A stretch of 64,000 bases of DNA, from positions 2,553,501-2,617,500 of the forward strand of contig NZ_CP060296.1 in the NCBI RefSeq assembly GCF_014303735.1, given 5' to 3'. This document shows positions 26,284-37,533 of the stretch, one piece after another (positions within the stretch are counted from its first letter, which is position 1; each line of letters opens with the position of its first letter). The position numbers and the translations under genes were made by a program. The notes beneath the pieces are model-generated. The model worked only from the letters and a program-made list of their open reading frames with translations, made no database searches and was not told the DNA's origin. The stretch is from Variovorax sp. PAMC28562 (GTDB taxonomy: Bacteria > Pseudomonadota > Gammaproteobacteria > Burkholderiales > Burkholderiaceae_C).

Positions 26284-27972
26284 TTACTTGCTGTCGTTGT
26301 TGTCCAGCTTGGCGCGCAGCAGGGCGCCCAGGCTGGTGGTGCCCGCGTTTTCGCGTGCCGACTGCTGGCTCAGGTTGGCCATGGCGCCTTGTTCGTCGAC
26401 CATGTCCTTCTGCTTGATCGACAGCTGGATGTTGCGGGTCTTGCGGTCCACGTTCAACACGACAGCAGTGACTTCGTCGCCTTCCTTCAGCACGTTGCGA
26501 GCATCTTCCACGCGGTCGCGGGAGATTTCGCTGGCGCGAAGGTAGCCGAGGATGTCTTCGCCGAGGTCGATCTCAGCGCCTTTGGCGTCGACGGTCTTGA
26601 CCTTGCCGGTGACGATCTGGCCCTTGTCGTTCACGGTCGTGAAGGTGGTGAACGGATCGCTGTCGAGTTGCTTGATGCCGAGGCTGATGCGTTCGCGGTC
26701 GACATCGACTGCCAACACGAGCGCTTCGACTTCCTGGCCCTTTTTGTAGTTGCGAACGGCAGCTTCGCCGGTTTCGTTCCACGAGAGGTCCGAGAGGTGA
26801 ACCAGGCCGTCGATGCCTGCTGCCAGGCCAACGAACACGCCGAAGTCGGTGATCGACTTGATCGGGCCCTTGACGCGGTCGCCACGCTTGGTGTTTTGTG
26901 CGAACTCTTGCCACGGATTGGCCTTGCACTGCTTCATGCCCAGGCTGATGCGGCGCTTGTCTTCGTCGATTTCCAGGACCATGACTTCGACTTCGTCGCC
27001 CAGGGAGACGATCTTGTTCGGAGCGATGTTCTTGTTGGTCCAGTCCATTTCGGAGACGTGCACCAGGCCTTCGATGCCGGGTTCGAGTTCGACGAACGCG
27101 CCGTAGTCGGCAATGTTCGTGACCTTGCCGAACAGGCGGGTCGATTGGGGGTAGCGGCGCGAAACGCCCATCCATGGGTCGTCGCCCATTTGCTTCAGAC
27201 CCAGTGAGACACGGTTCTTTTCGGTGTCGAACTTGAGGATCTTGGCGGTGATTTCCTGGCCGGCCTGAACGACTTCGCTCGGGTGGCGAACACGACGCCA
27301 TGCCATGTCGGTGATGTGCAGCAGGCCGTCGATACCGCCGAGGTCGACGAACGCACCGTATTCGGTGATGTTCTTGACCACACCGCGCACGACTGCGCCT
27401 TCCTTCAACGTCTCCATCAGCTTGGCGCGTTCTTCGCCCATGCTGGCTTCGACCACAGCGCGACGCGACAAGACCACGTTGTTGCGCTTGCGATCGAGCT
27501 TGATGACCTTGAATTCGAGGGTCTTGTTTTCGTACGGGGTCAGGTCCTTGATAGGACGCGTGTCGATCAGCGAGCCCGGCAGGAATGCGCGGATGCCGTT
27601 GACCAGAACGGTCAGGCCACCCTTGACTTTGCCGCTGGTGGTGCCGGTGACGAAGTCGCCCGATTCCAGGGCTTTCTCAAGCGCCAGCCACGAAGCGAGA
27701 CGCTTTGCGGTGTCACGCGACAGGATGGTGTCGCCGTAGCCGTTTTCGACGCTGCCGATGGCAACGGAAACGAAGTCGCCGGCCTGCACTTCGAGCTCGC
27801 CCTTGTCGTTCTTGAACTCCTCGATCGGCACGTACGCTTCGGACTTGAGCCCGGCGTTAACGACGACGTGGTTATGTTCGACGCGGATGACTTCGGCCGT
27901 GATGACCTCGCCAGTACGCATCTCGGAACGCTTCAGCGATTCTTCGAACAGTTCAGCAAAAGATTCAGACAT
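26284..27972 (-). CDS. rpsA: 30S ribosomal protein S1
   Basis: A 562-residue protein with six S1 OB-fold repeats. Recognisable repeats include [40 protein letters not shown] and [21 protein letters not shown]1 brings mRNA to the small ribosomal subunit. The start [18 protein letters not shown] is typical. The 170 bases upstream, before aroA-cmk, probably hold its promoter. The length matches the family (about 557 in E. coli). Confidence 0.97.
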   Translation of the reverse strand: MSESFAELFEESLKRSEMRTGEVITAEVIRVEHNHVVVNAGLKSEAYVPIEEFKNDKGELEVQAGDFVSVAIGSVENGYGDTILSRDTAKRLASWLALEKALESGDFVTGTTSGKVKGGLTVLVNGIRAFLPGSLIDTRPIKDLTPYENKTLEFKVIKLDRKRNNVVLSRRAVVEASMGEERAKLMETLKEGAVVRGVVKNITEYGAFVDLGGIDGLLHITDMAWRRVRHPSEVVQAGQEITAKILKFDTEKNRVSLGLKQMGDDPWMGVSRRYPQSTRLFGKVTNIADYGAFVELEPGIEGLVHVSEMDWTNKNIAPNKIVSLGDEVEVMVLEIDEDKRRISLGMKQCKANPWQEFAQNTKRGDRVKGPIKSITDFGVFVGLAAGIDGLVHLSDLSWNETGEAAVRNYKKGQEVEALVLAVDVDRERISLGIKQLDSDPFTTFTTVNDKGQIVTGKVKTVDAKGAEIDLGEDILGYLRASEISRDRVEDARNVLKEGDEVTAVVLNVDRKTRNIQLSIKQKDMVDEQGAMANLSQQSARENAGTTSLGALLRAKLDNNDSK

Positions 27973-28142
27973 TTATGGTTCCTTCCGTCAGGCAGGGTGA
28001 GCAGGCGCCAGTGCGAAGTTGCGTGCGGCTGCGTAAGTTCTGTAGACGGCGGTTGTGGGCAAGTAGCCCGGGTTGAGTTGAAAAAACCAGCAGGCCGGTG
28101 CGCTTGTCGCGCGGCAGGGACCGGCTGGAACCACGCATCCGG

Positions 28143-30173
28143 TCAAGCTTCCTTGAAGGGCTGCGTTTGCTGCCACCAAGCCAACACCTCGTTGACCGAC
28201 TGTTCGATCGAAAGGCTGGAGTTGTCCAAGCGGCGGGCATCTTGCGCGGGTTTGAGAGGCGCAACGCTGCGGGATGAGTCCCTTGCGTCGCGTGCCTCCA
28301 AGTCAGCGCGAAGACTATCGAGTGTAGTCGAAATACCCTTTGAAATCAACTGCTTATACCTGCGCTCGGCGCGGTGGGCGGCGCTGGCCGTGAGGTAAAC
28401 CTTGAGCGGCGCATCGGGGAAGATGACGGTGCCCATGTCGCGCCCGTCGGCCACCAGTCCGGGCAACCGCTGAAAGCTCTTTTGCAGGGCGGACAAGGCC
28501 TCGCGCACGGCCGGCAATGCAGACACGCGCGACGCGTCCATACCGGCGGCTTCGCTGCGAATCGCGTCGGTCACGTCTTCGTCAGCGAGCATGACCTTGC
28601 CTTCGACGAAACGCAGCGGCAGCGAGCGCGCCATGTCTGCGATCTGCGCTTCGTGCTGTGGCTCGGGCATGAAGCCTTGGCGTCGCATCGCGAGGCCGGT
28701 CACGCGATAGAGCGAGCCGGAATCAAGGTAGTGGTAGCCGAGCCGATACGCAACTTCGACCGCCAGCGTGCCTTTGCCCGAAGCGGTCGGGCCATCGATG
28801 CAGATGACCGGCACTGATGCAGGCTCGACCACCGAAAACATCGTTTCGAAGTAGTCGGGAAAGGTCTTTGCTACGCAATGTGGATCGAGGATGCGAACCC
28901 CGATTCGATCCGGATTGAACGCGGCAAGCGAAAAGCACATGGCGACGCGGTGATCGTCATAGGTGTGGATGCTGGCAGCGTGCCAGCCGCCCGTTGGCAA
29001 GGGATATACGCGAATGAAGTCCGGTCCGGCCTCTACGGTGGCGCCCAACTTCTGCAGTTCGTTCGCCATCGCGTCGATACGATCGGTTTCCTTCACGCGC
29101 CAACTGGCGATGTTGCGCAGCGTGCTCGGGCCGTCGGCGTAGAGCGCCATCACGGCCAGCGTCATGGCGGCATCGGGGATGTGATTGGCATCGAGGTCGA
29201 TTGCCTTCAGCGGCCAGGCGCCGCGCCGCACTTCGAGCCAGTTGGCGCCGCTCGTGATGTCCGCGCCCATTTGCCGCGCGGCTTCGACGAAGCGGATATC
29301 GCCCTGGATAGAGTCGGCACCGACCCCTTCGATGCGGAGCGGGGCCACTGCGCTGCTCGGGCCATCCGCGGCTTTCGCGCGACCGGTCGCGATCGCACCC
29401 AGAGCGATGAAGTAACTGGCGGAAGAAGCATCGGCCTCGACATGAATGTCGCCCGGCGAGCGATAGCAGCTGCCCGCAGGAATCGTGAAACGTTCCCAGC
29501 CATCGCGGCGCACATAGATGGCGAAGCGCGCAAGCAAATTGAGCGTGATTTCGATGTAAGGCTTGGAAATCAGTTCGCCCATGACCTCGATCACGATGTC
29601 GCGCGTCGCGGCCAGCGGCAGCGCCAGAAGCAGGGCCGTCAGAAACTGACTCGACACATCACCGCGCACGCGGATCGGCGTGTCGAGTGCGAGCGCGACG
29701 TGGTCGACTGGATGAATCCGCAGCGGCGGGTAGCCCGGGTTGCCGAGGTAATCGATGCGACAACCGAACTGCGTGAGCGCGTCGACCAGATCGCCGATCG
29801 GTCGCTCGTGCATTCGCGGCACGCCGCTCAGTTCGAACTCGCCGCCGAGCAGCGCCAACGCGGCGGTCAACGGCCGCATGGCGGTGCCGGCATTGCCGAG
29901 AAAGAGGGTCGCCGAAGCGACGCCGAGTTGGCCGCCCAACCCTTCGATGCGCGTGGTGCCGCCGTCGCGCCGCACACCGCACCCGAGTTGGACCAGGGCG
30001 TCCAGCATCACGCGCGTGTCGTCGGAATCGAGCAGGTCGTGCACCGTCGTCGTGCCGCTCGCGAGCGCGGCCAGCAGCAGCACGCGGTTCGAGATGCTCT
30101 TGGAGCCGGGCAGTTGCACCGTGCCTGCCGCGGCGACCAGCGGGGGCAGGTCGAGAAATGGCGTCGAAAACAT
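28143..30173 (-). CDS. aroA: Fused EPSP synthase and cytidylate kinase
   Basis: A 676-residue bifunctional enzyme. Residues 1-440 are 3-phosphoshikimate 1-carboxyvinyltransferase ([19 protein letters not shown], then [11 protein letters not shown] and [12 protein letters not shown]). From about residue 447 a cytidylate kinase follows, with P-loop [18 protein letters not shown] and [13 protein letters not shown]. The first part makes chorismate precursor; the second phosphorylates CMP. Elsewhere these are separate adjacent genes (aroA, cmk, rpsA), so this is a fusion of neighbours. No internal stop or frameshift is seen at the junction. Confidence 0.95.
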   Translation of the reverse strand: MFSTPFLDLPPLVAAAGTVQLPGSKSISNRVLLLAALASGTTTVHDLLDSDDTRVMLDALVQLGCGVRRDGGTTRIEGLGGQLGVASATLFLGNAGTAMRPLTAALALLGGEFELSGVPRMHERPIGDLVDALTQFGCRIDYLGNPGYPPLRIHPVDHVALALDTPIRVRGDVSSQFLTALLLALPLAATRDIVIEVMGELISKPYIEITLNLLARFAIYVRRDGWERFTIPAGSCYRSPGDIHVEADASSASYFIALGAIATGRAKAADGPSSAVAPLRIEGVGADSIQGDIRFVEAARQMGADITSGANWLEVRRGAWPLKAIDLDANHIPDAAMTLAVMALYADGPSTLRNIASWRVKETDRIDAMANELQKLGATVEAGPDFIRVYPLPTGGWHAASIHTYDDHRVAMCFSLAAFNPDRIGVRILDPHCVAKTFPDYFETMFSVVEPASVPVICIDGPTASGKGTLAVEVAYRLGYHYLDSGSLYRVTGLAMRRQGFMPEPQHEAQIADMARSLPLRFVEGKVMLADEDVTDAIRSEAAGMDASRVSALPAVREALSALQKSFQRLPGLVADGRDMGTVIFPDAPLKVYLTASAAHRAERRYKQLISKGISTTLDSLRADLEARDARDSSRSVAPLKPAQDARRLDNSSLSIEQSVNEVLAWWQQTQPFKEA

Positions 30174-30179
30174 CGGGCG

Positions 30180-31058
30180 TCAGTTGCCGGAAGAGGAGCC
30201 GGACGGCTGCCACTGCGCCCGCGTGCGGCTTGCCTCGGCGATCGCGTTTTCCAGCGCCTGAGAATCGCCCGAAGCAATCAGCGCCTCGAATTGCGTCAGC
30301 TGCTTTCGGAAGGCCTGCGACTGCAGCAGCACCTGCTCGCGGTTGGCCAGCAAGATGTCGCGCCACACGGCAGGGTCGCTGGCGGCGATGCGCGAAAAGT
30401 CGCGAAAACCCGGCCCTGCCAGCGCCATGAAGCGCGCGCCGTGCGGGTGCGCCGCAATTGCGTTGGTAAAAGCGAAAGCGACCAGATGCGGCAAGTGGCT
30501 GACCGCGGCGAGAGCCAAATCATGATCCTGGTGGGTCATCGTGACGACGTGCGCGCCGATGTCGGTCCAGACCTGAGACGCGCGCTGAACCTTCGAGCGA
30601 AGCGTTGACTTGACTGGCGTGAGCACCACCTGGCGGCCAGCATAGAGGGCTGCATCGGCGTGCTCGATGCCGGCCACTTCCTTGCCGGCAATCGGATGCG
30701 ATGGAACGAAGCTGGAAAACTGGTCTTGCAATCCGCGCCGCGCAGCATCGATCACGTCGCCCTTGGTCGAGCCGACATCCATGATCAGCGTGTCGGGCGC
30801 AAGGCCGTGCCGGATCGCCTTGAACGTGGCCTCGGATGCCGCCACGGGTACCGCGATCAGCACCAGGTCGGCACCCGATACGGCAAGCAGCGCGGAGGGC
30901 GCTGCAACGTCGATGACGCCGAGTTGTCTTGCACGCTCCGTGGTTGACGGCGACTTGCTGTAGCCGACCACGCGCTTTACCAGCTTGGCGCGTTTCAACG
31001 CCAGCGCGAACGAACCGCCCATGAGTCCGCAGCCGATCAAACCGAGTTGCTCGAACAT
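30180..31058 (-). CDS. tyrA: Prephenate dehydrogenase
   Basis: A 292-residue enzyme of tyrosine synthesis. The N-terminal NAD-binding motif is GLIGCGLMGGSFALAL (residues 6-21), and the prephenate part holds SHPIAGKEVAGIEHAD with its catalytic His. It is a monofunctional TyrA with no chorismate mutase or ACT domain. It lies 7 bases after pheA and 7 bases before aroA-cmk, a compact aromatic amino acid operon. Confidence 0.93.
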   Translation of the reverse strand: MFEQLGLIGCGLMGGSFALALKRAKLVKRVVGYSKSPSTTERARQLGVIDVAAPSALLAVSGADLVLIAVPVAASEATFKAIRHGLAPDTLIMDVGSTKGDVIDAARRGLQDQFSSFVPSHPIAGKEVAGIEHADAALYAGRQVVLTPVKSTLRSKVQRASQVWTDIGAHVVTMTHQDHDLALAAVSHLPHLVAFAFTNAIAAHPHGARFMALAGPGFRDFSRIAASDPAVWRDILLANREQVLLQSQAFRKQLTQFEALIASGDSQALENAIAEASRTRAQWQPSGSSSGN

Positions 31059-31065
31059 TGCGGCG

Positions 31066-32187
31066 TCAGGCGTTCACGGGGTAGGCGCCCAGCATTTTGT
31101 AGAACGCGCACGTGGTGCGCAGTTCGGCAAGTGCGGCGGCGACATTGGGTTGCAGCGGATGACCGTCCAGGTCGATGTAGAAGTAGTACTCCCACTGGCC
31201 CGTGCGCGCGGGCCGCGACTCGAATCGCGTCATCGAAACACCGTGCGTCTTGAGCGGCACGAGCAGGTCGTGCAGTGCGCCAGGACGGTTAGTGACGGAC
31301 ACCACGAGGCTCGTGCAGTCGCGCCCCGAGACGGGCGGTGTCGCCAGCGTTTCGGGCAGGCAGATGATAGCGAAGCGCGTGCGGTTGTAGGCGTCGTCCT
31401 GAATAGCATGGGCAATGATGTGCAAGCCGAATCGCGTCGCAGCGCGCTCACTCGCGAGAGCAGCCCAGGCCGAGTTAGTGGAGGCCAGTCGCGCACCCTC
31501 AGCGTTGCTGGACACTGCGCGACGTTCTGCGTTCGGCAAATGCTTGGAAAGCCAGGTCTGGCACTGTGCCAGCGCTTGCGGGTGCGCCAGCACGACCTCT
31601 ATGTCGTCCAGCACATTGGTCTTGCGCAACAGGTTGTGGCGGATCAGCAGGCTTACTTCGCCCACGACATGAGCGGGCGAATGCAAGAATAGATCGAGCG
31701 ACCGCGTAACGACGCCCTCGGTCGAATTTTCAACCCCGACAACGCCGTATTGCGCGCTGCCTGCAGCAGTCGCATGGAATACCTCATCGAAGCTCGCGCA
31801 GTAGACTAGGTCGGCTGCGCCGCCGAAGTATTCGATGGCAGCCTGTTCGCAGAACGTGCCTTCCGGCCCCAGCACGGCAACGCGTTGGGGCGATTCGAGC
31901 GCCAGGCACGCCGACATGATTTCGCGCCAGATCGCCGCCACATGCAGATCCTTCAGCGGACCCGCATTGGTGTGCTGCATCTTTTCGATGACTTGCGCGA
32001 CGCGATCAGGCCTGAAGAATGGCGTGCCCTCGCGCTTCTTGATCTCACCCACCTGTTCGGCGACGTGTGCACGCTGGTTCAGCAGTCCGAGCAGTTGCTG
32101 ATCGAGCGAATCGATCTGCACGCGCAGCCCCAAAAGGCTTTCGGAATTACGAACGGAAGGGTCGGACGGTGGAGCAGAGGCGGTCAT
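31066..32187 (-). CDS. pheA: Chorismate mutase/prephenate dehydratase (P-protein)
   Basis: A 373-residue bifunctional enzyme of phenylalanine synthesis. Residues 15-100 are an AroQ chorismate mutase (GLRVQIDSLDQQLLGLLNQR). About 105-285 are prephenate dehydratase (VAVLGPEGTFCEQAAIEYFG, then VVGVENSTEGVVTRSLDLF). The end is an ACT domain carrying the Phe-sensing ESRPARTGQWEYYFYID motif. The ATG at 32187 was chosen over a TTG one codon upstream. Feedback control by phenylalanine is expected from the ACT domain. Confidence 0.95.
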   Translation of the reverse strand: MTASAPPSDPSVRNSESLLGLRVQIDSLDQQLLGLLNQRAHVAEQVGEIKKREGTPFFRPDRVAQVIEKMQHTNAGPLKDLHVAAIWREIMSACLALESPQRVAVLGPEGTFCEQAAIEYFGGAADLVYCASFDEVFHATAAGSAQYGVVGVENSTEGVVTRSLDLFLHSPAHVVGEVSLLIRHNLLRKTNVLDDIEVVLAHPQALAQCQTWLSKHLPNAERRAVSSNAEGARLASTNSAWAALASERAATRFGLHIIAHAIQDDAYNRTRFAIICLPETLATPPVSGRDCTSLVVSVTNRPGALHDLLVPLKTHGVSMTRFESRPARTGQWEYYFYIDLDGHPLQPNVAAALAELRTTCAFYKMLGAYPVNA

Positions 32188-32208
32188 CAAATCGAATTCG
32201 CAGCTGAA

Positions 32209-33315
32209 TCAGGCGTGCGTTCGCTCGAATTCTCGCATGTAGCCCACCAGCGCCTGCACGCCCGCGAGCGGCATGGCGTTGTAAATACTGGCGCGCATTC
32301 CGCCGACCGATTTGTGGCCCTTCAACTGCAGCAATCCGGCGTCGCGGGCGCCTGCCAGGAACGCTTCGTTGCGGGTTTCGTCGCGCAGGAAGAACGGCAC
32401 ATTCATGCGTGAACGGCAGCTCGCGTCGACCTTGTTTTCATAGAACGCCGAACCGTCGACAAAGTCATAGAGCAAGCGGGCTTTGGTAGCGTTGCGTTGC
32501 TCCATCGCTGCAACGCCCGACAACTCGCCCTCGGTTTGATGCAGCAGCCATTGAAACGTGAGCCCCGCCACATAGATGCCCCAGGTCGGTGGCGTGTTGT
32601 ACATCGAATGGTTGTCGGCAACCGTCTTGTAGTTGAATGCGCTCGGGCAGATATTCAGCGCGCGATCGAGCAAGTCATCGCGCACCACGACGATCGTCAG
32701 GCCGGCCGGACCGAGATTCTTTTGCGCGCCGCCAAACGCGAGGCCGACGCGACTCCAGTCGACGCTGCGCGACGCGACGTGCGATGAAAAGTCGATGATG
32801 AGCGGCGCCTTGCAACCGAGTGCCGCCAAGTCGGGCAATTCCTGGAACTCGACGCCATTGATGGTTTCGTTGGTGCACACGTGCACGTACGAAGTGTCAC
32901 TTGTGAGCTTCCAGGTCGATGGCTCGGGAAGTCGCGTGTGGCCGTCCGCGGCGTTACTGGCAGCGATGTTCCCAGTGCAGTAGCGCTGCGCCTCTTTGTG
33001 CGACTTCACGCTCCAACTGCCGGTGACGACGAAGTCGGCGGTCGTGCCACGCGAAAGGTTCAGAGGAACGATCGCGTTTTCACCCAAACCGCCACCTTGC
33101 ATGAACAGGACGCGGAAGTTGGAGGGCACCGCGAGCAGCGTGCGGAAGTCCGCCTCCGCCTGTGTCGCGATCACACCAAACTCCTTGCCGCGATGGCTCA
33201 TCTCCATCACGCCCATGCCACTGCCGTGCCAATTGAGCATTTCTTCGGCGGCGCGCTGGAGCACCGTCTCCGGCATCGCGGCCGGACCGGCGGAGAAGTT
33301 ATAGGGGCGCGTCAT
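32209..33315 (-). CDS. serC: Phosphoserine aminotransferase
   Basis: A 368-residue class V aminotransferase. It starts [19 protein letters not shown]. The PLP lysine lies in [12 protein letters not shown] near residue 200, with the phosphate-binding region MSHRGKEF upstream. It makes phosphoserine and takes part in pyridoxal phosphate synthesis. It lies between gyrA/DUF2059 and pheA as in related Burkholderiales. Confidence 0.96.
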   Translation of the reverse strand: MTRPYNFSAGPAAMPETVLQRAAEEMLNWHGSGMGVMEMSHRGKEFGVIATQAEADFRTLLAVPSNFRVLFMQGGGLGENAIVPLNLSRGTTADFVVTGSWSVKSHKEAQRYCTGNIAASNAADGHTRLPEPSTWKLTSDTSYVHVCTNETINGVEFQELPDLAALGCKAPLIIDFSSHVASRSVDWSRVGLAFGGAQKNLGPAGLTIVVVRDDLLDRALNICPSAFNYKTVADNHSMYNTPPTWGIYVAGLTFQWLLHQTEGELSGVAAMEQRNATKARLLYDFVDGSAFYENKVDASCRSRMNVPFFLRDETRNEAFLAGARDAGLLQLKGHKSVGGMRASIYNAMPLAGVQALVGYMREFERTHA

Positions 33316-33335
33316 CGCTATCGAGCGGGTCCTGA

Positions 33336-33923
33336 TTACTTCTTGGCAGGCGCTTTGGCCGGTGGCGCAGGGCGGCTGGCAGCCGGTGCAGCGCCTCCGA
33401 CCGGAGCGCCCAGAGCCTTGGCGACGTTCTCGTCGAGCGTCTTCATCTTCGGCTCGATGGTCGAACGCGTTTCTGCAACCAGCTTTTCGGTCAGCGCGGT
33501 CTGCATCTTCGGATTCAGTTCCTGGTACTTCTTGCTCAGCGGCGAGCTGATCCAGGCGACCAGTTGCTTCAGCTCGTCGGCGGTAAAACTCTGGTCCATG
33601 AGGGGGCCGAGCGCGTCAGGGGCGAGTGCGACGGCCTTGTCGCGCACGATGGGGTACGACTCGTCGAAATACTTCTTGAGCTCGGCATCGGCAGCCTTTG
33701 CGGCAGCCTCACGCTTGTCGGCGGGCACCTGCGTTTGAAGGTAAGCGGAACCGGCCTGAGCGATTGGGGCACTCGACTGTTCGACCAAACCGCGCGCAAG
33801 CGATTCGATTCCGGGGCGTTGCAGATCGATGAACTGCTTGATGAGCGGCGCCTTGTCCTGGGCCATGGCCATGGAACTTGCGGCCAACGCCGTGGTCAGC
33901 AGAGCGAGTTTGAATTTATTCAC
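33336..33923 (-). CDS. DUF2059 family periplasmic protein
   Basis: A 195-residue secreted protein. The start is a GTG at 33923 ([20 protein letters not shown]) with GGAGAA seven bases upstream; it overlaps the gyrA stop by eight bases. The signal peptide is cut after MAMAQ. The mature part has the DUF2059 pattern ([20 protein letters not shown], then a helical tail) and ends in an Ala/Pro/Lys-rich stretch. The function is unknown; the position between gyrA and serC is conserved in relatives as I recall. Confidence 0.8.
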   Translation of the reverse strand: MNKFKLALLTTALAASSMAMAQDKAPLIKQFIDLQRPGIESLARGLVEQSSAPIAQAGSAYLQTQVPADKREAAAKAADAELKKYFDESYPIVRDKAVALAPDALGPLMDQSFTADELKQLVAWISSPLSKKYQELNPKMQTALTEKLVAETRSTIEPKMKTLDENVAKALGAPVGGAAPAASRPAPPAKAPAKK

Positions 33924-36564
33924 TGGGATTCTCCGTTGAAGATGAGGAAGTGTCGTCGGTGCCTGGCTCAAGCTCGGCCACGGCATCGTTTTCGACGATG
34001 CGTTGTAGACCGCTGAGTTTGGCGCCTTCATCGAGGCCGATCAGCGTGACGCCTTGCGTCGCGCGACCGAGTTCGCGAATTTCGGCGACACGGGTGCGAA
34101 CGAGCACGCCCTTGTCGGTAATGAGCATGATTTCGTCGTCCGCGTGCACCAGAGTGGCGGCAACCACCTTGCCGTTGCGCTCGCTCTGTTGAATCGCGAT
34201 CATGCCTTTGGTTCCGCGACCATGACGCGTGTATTCGGTAATGCTTGTGCGCTTTCCGTAACCATTCGCTGTTGCCGTCAGCACGCTTTGTTGCTCGTCT
34301 TCCGCCACCAACATGGCGATAACGCCCTGGCCGTCTTCGAGCATCATGCCGCGCACACCGCGTGCATTGCGGCCCATCGGGCGTACGTCGTTTTCGTCGA
34401 AGCGAACCGCTTTGCCGCCGTCTGAGAAAAGCATGACGTCGTGTTTGCCGTCCGTCAGTGCGGCACCGACCAGATAGTCGCCCGGATCGAGGTCGACGGC
34501 AATGATGCCGGCCTTGCGCGGGTTGTTGAACTCGTCGAGCGTTGTCTTCTTGACCGTTCCCATCGAGGTCGACATAAACACGTATTGATCGGCAGGGAAG
34601 GTGCGCTTTTCGCCGGTCAGCGCCAGCACGACGTTGATTTTTTCGCCTTCTTGCAGCGGGAACATGTTGACGATCGGTCGTCCGCGCGACCCGCGTGAAC
34701 CCGCCGGGACTTCCCAGACCTTGAGCCAGTACAGTCGGCCGCGGTTCGAGAAGCACAGGATGTAGTCGTGCGTGTTGGCGATGAAGAGCTGGTCGATCCA
34801 GTCGTCCTCTTTCGTCGCCGTGGCCTGCTTGCCGCGGCCGCCACGCTTCTGGGCCCGGTACTCACCGAGAGGCTGGCTCTTTATATAGCCGCTGTGCGAA
34901 AGCGTCACCACCATGTCGGTCGGCGTGATCAGGTCTTCGGTCGACAGGTCGAAAGCGCTGTGCTCGATCTGGCTGCGGCGCGCGCCGAGCTTGGTCTGTC
35001 CGAATTCCTGTTTGATGGTCGCAAGTTCGTCGCCGATGATGGTCGAAACGCGTTCCGGCTTGGCCAGAATGTCGAGCAGGTCGTCAATCTCGGACATCAC
35101 CTCTTTGTACTCGGAGACGATCTTGTCCTGCTCGAGGCCGGTCAGGCGCTGCAGGCGCATTTGCAGGATTTCCTGGGCCTGCGTTTCAGACAAACGGTAC
35201 AGACCGTCGCCGCCCATGCCGAACTCGGCTTCCAGCCCGTCAGGCCGATAGTCGTCGGCGTTGATCACACCGCCGTCGGCGCGTGTGCGGGTGAGCATTT
35301 CGCGCACGAGCTTGCTGTCCCACGGGCGCGCCATCAGCTCGGACTTGGCCACCGGCGGCGTTGGCGCATTGCGGATGATCGCAATAAATTCGTCGATGTT
35401 CGCGAGTGCGACGGCAAGGCCTTCCAGCACATGGCCGCGTTCGCGGGCTTTGCGCAAGGTGTAGACGGTGCGGCGCGTCACCACTTCGCGGCGGTGCGTC
35501 AGGAAGACCTCGATCAGATCTTTCAAGCTGCACAGCTTGGGCTGACCGTCGATCAGCGCGACCATGTTGATCCCGAAAGTGTCCTGTAGCTGGGTCTGCT
35601 TGTAGAGGTTGTTCAGCACGACCTCCGGCACTTCACCGCGCTTGAGCTCGATCACCAGCCGCATGCCCGACTTGTCGGACTCGTCCTGGATGTGGCTGAT
35701 GCCTTCGATCTTCTTTTCGTGGACCAGCTCGGCCATACGCTCCTGAAGCGTCTTCTTGTTCACTTGATAAGGCAGCTCGTCGACGATGATCGACTGCCGC
35801 TGACCGCGGTCGATGTCCTCGAAGTGGCAGCGGGCGCGCATCACGACCTTGCCGCGTCCGGTGCGGTACCCGTCCTTGATGCCGTTGATGCCGTAGATGA
35901 TCCCGGCGGTAGGGAAGTCGGGTCCCGGAATGATCTCCATGAGCTCGTCGATCGAGGCGGTCGGGTTACGCAGCAAATGCAGGCAAGCGTCGACCACTTC
36001 GTTCAGGTTATGCGGAGGGATGTTGGTGGCCATACCCACCGCAATTCCGCCGGCGCCATTGACCAGCAAATTGGGTAGCTTGCTCGGCAGAACAGCAGGC
36101 TCCCTTTCGGAACCGTCGTAATTGTCCTGAAAATCGATCGTTTCCTTGTCGATATCGGCCAGCATTTCGTGCGCAATTTTTGCGAGCCGAATTTCGGTAT
36201 ATCGCATTGCCGCGGCCATATCGCCGTCGACCGATCCGAAATTACCTTGGCCGTCGACCAGCATGTGGCGCATCGAAAAGTTCTGCGCCATGCGAACGAT
36301 GGTGTCGTAGACCGACTGGTCGCCGTGCGGGTGGTACTTGCCGATGACGTCGCCGACGATACGGGCCGACTTCTTGTACGGCCGGTTCCAGTCGTTGTTG
36401 AGTTCGTGCATCGCGAAAAGCACGCGCCGATGCACTGGTTTTAGGCCGTCGCGCGCATCGGGCAGTGCGCGACCGACGATCACGCTCATCGCGTAATCCA
36501 GGTAGCTGCGGCGCATCTCCTCTTCGAGACTAATAGGTAAGGTTTCTTTGGCGAACGAGGTCAT
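33916..36564 (-). CDS. gyrA: DNA gyrase subunit A
   Basis: An 882-residue type II topoisomerase subunit. The breakage-reunion domain has the active tyrosine Y122 in [11 protein letters not shown]. The C-terminal pinwheel begins after about residue 520 and carries the GyrA box QKRGGRGK. The tail is acidic and Ser-rich. The quinolone-determining segment reads [17 protein letters not shown], so position 83 (Ser in E. coli) is Gln while Asp87 is kept. The ATG at 36564 was chosen over a GTG three codons upstream. Confidence 0.97.
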   Translation of the reverse strand: MTSFAKETLPISLEEEMRRSYLDYAMSVIVGRALPDARDGLKPVHRRVLFAMHELNNDWNRPYKKSARIVGDVIGKYHPHGDQSVYDTIVRMAQNFSMRHMLVDGQGNFGSVDGDMAAAMRYTEIRLAKIAHEMLADIDKETIDFQDNYDGSEREPAVLPSKLPNLLVNGAGGIAVGMATNIPPHNLNEVVDACLHLLRNPTASIDELMEIIPGPDFPTAGIIYGINGIKDGYRTGRGKVVMRARCHFEDIDRGQRQSIIVDELPYQVNKKTLQERMAELVHEKKIEGISHIQDESDKSGMRLVIELKRGEVPEVVLNNLYKQTQLQDTFGINMVALIDGQPKLCSLKDLIEVFLTHRREVVTRRTVYTLRKARERGHVLEGLAVALANIDEFIAIIRNAPTPPVAKSELMARPWDSKLVREMLTRTRADGGVINADDYRPDGLEAEFGMGGDGLYRLSETQAQEILQMRLQRLTGLEQDKIVSEYKEVMSEIDDLLDILAKPERVSTIIGDELATIKQEFGQTKLGARRSQIEHSAFDLSTEDLITPTDMVVTLSHSGYIKSQPLGEYRAQKRGGRGKQATATKEDDWIDQLFIANTHDYILCFSNRGRLYWLKVWEVPAGSRGSRGRPIVNMFPLQEGEKINVVLALTGEKRTFPADQYVFMSTSMGTVKKTTLDEFNNPRKAGIIAVDLDPGDYLVGAALTDGKHDVMLFSDGGKAVRFDENDVRPMGRNARGVRGMMLEDGQGVIAMLVAEDEQQSVLTATANGYGKRTSITEYTRHGRGTKGMIAIQQSERNGKVVAATLVHADDEIMLITDKGVLVRTRVAEIRELGRATQGVTLIGLDEGAKLSGLQRIVENDAVAELEPGTDDTSSSSTENPSE

Positions 36565-36788
36565 GGGTGGCACGCAGACAGCAAGGAGGCGAAATTTTAC
36601 GCTTCACGGGGTGTCGCACCGCCGCAACACAAGGCGGCTATTCGGCCTCTGTCCTACGATTCCAAGGGCGCCAGCGAGCTGTTTGCCAAAGACCCTATGG
36701 CACAATCGCCTCAACGTTTTGGGTGGTGGTCACTTAAAACGTCCTTGATTCGCAGCGCGGCTGCGGCTTTTTCCCCAAGAGGAGAACC
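36565..36788. other. Divergent intergenic region between gyrA and ompA
   Basis: This 224-base stretch must hold the promoters of gyrA (leftward) and ompA (rightward). A CCGCC/GGCGG hairpin lies at 36619-36637. A GCAGC-GCG-GCTGC hairpin with a T-run sits just before the ompA ribosome binding site (AGAGGAG), in the ompA leader. No sigma-70 boxes of good match were found, and no gene is visible. Confidence 0.5.
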
Positions 36789-37442
36789 ATGAAGAAACTG
36801 AATAAAGTAGCGATGACGTTTGCAGTCGCTGCGCTCGCCACGGCCGCCGGCGCGCAGACGCGTGTTACCGCTGCTGATGGTGGTGCCGTGATCGACAACT
36901 GGCAAAACAGCACGAACGAACTGGTGTGGAAGAACGGCACCAACGAACTCTGCTGGCGCGATGCCAACTGGACGCCCGCAACGGCTGCCAAGGGTTGCGA
37001 TGGTGCGCTCGTCCCCGCTGCCCCTCCTGTTGCTGGTGTCGTGCCCGCAGCGCCCGGTGCAGCTCCAGCGCCGCCGGCAGTTGCCGCATCGAAGGTTACC
37101 TTCGCTGCCGATGCATTCTTCGACTTCGACAAGTCGGTCCTGAAGCCTGAAGGTCGCGCCAAGCTGACCGACTTGGTCTCCAAGATCCGTGGCGTCAACC
37201 TCGAAGTGATCATTGCTGTCGGTCATACCGATTCGATCGGCACCGTGCCTTACAACCAGCGTCTGTCGGTCCGCCGCGCCGAAGCTGTCAAGGCATTCCT
37301 GGTCTCCCAAGGTATCGAACGCAACCGCGTTTACACCGAAGGCAAGGGCGAGTCGCAACCTGTTGCCGACAACAAGACCAAAGAAGGTCGCGCCAAGAAC
37401 CGCCGCGTGGAAATCGAAGTGGTCGGTACCCGCGCCAACTGA
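36789..37442 (+). CDS. ompA: OmpA family outer-membrane/peptidoglycan-binding protein
   Basis: A 217-residue protein. The signal peptide [20 protein letters not shown] is cut before QTRV. A short N-terminal region contains two Cys residues ([10 protein letters not shown] and [10 protein letters not shown]) that may pair. A Pro/Ala-rich hinge (about 75-100) leads to an OmpA-like peptidoglycan domain ([17 protein letters not shown], then [20 protein letters not shown] and [12 protein letters not shown]). It lacks the full eight-stranded barrel of E. coli OmpA, so it is the short OmpA type common in Burkholderiales. It has its own terminator. Confidence 0.9.
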   Translation: MKKLNKVAMTFAVAALATAAGAQTRVTAADGGAVIDNWQNSTNELVWKNGTNELCWRDANWTPATAAKGCDGALVPAAPPVAGVVPAAPGAAPAPPAVAASKVTFAADAFFDFDKSVLKPEGRAKLTDLVSKIRGVNLEVIIAVGHTDSIGTVPYNQRLSVRRAEAVKAFLVSQGIERNRVYTEGKGESQPVADNKTKEGRAKNRRVEIEVVGTRAN

Positions 37443-37465
37443 TTCGAAAGAATCGGCTGAAAACG

Positions 37466-37491
37466 AACCCCGCCTTGGCGGGGTTTTTTTT
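37466..37491 (+). terminator. Rho-independent terminator after ompA
   Basis: AACCCCGCC-TT-GGCGGGG followed by eight T residues, 24 bases past the ompA stop. It ends immediately before an in-frame ATG of the ubiG reading frame, which argues for the later ATG as the ubiG start. Confidence 0.92.
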
Positions 37492-37533
37492 ATGCCTGAC
37501 AGCCACACGTTTGTCCCGCTTCATAATCCGGTT

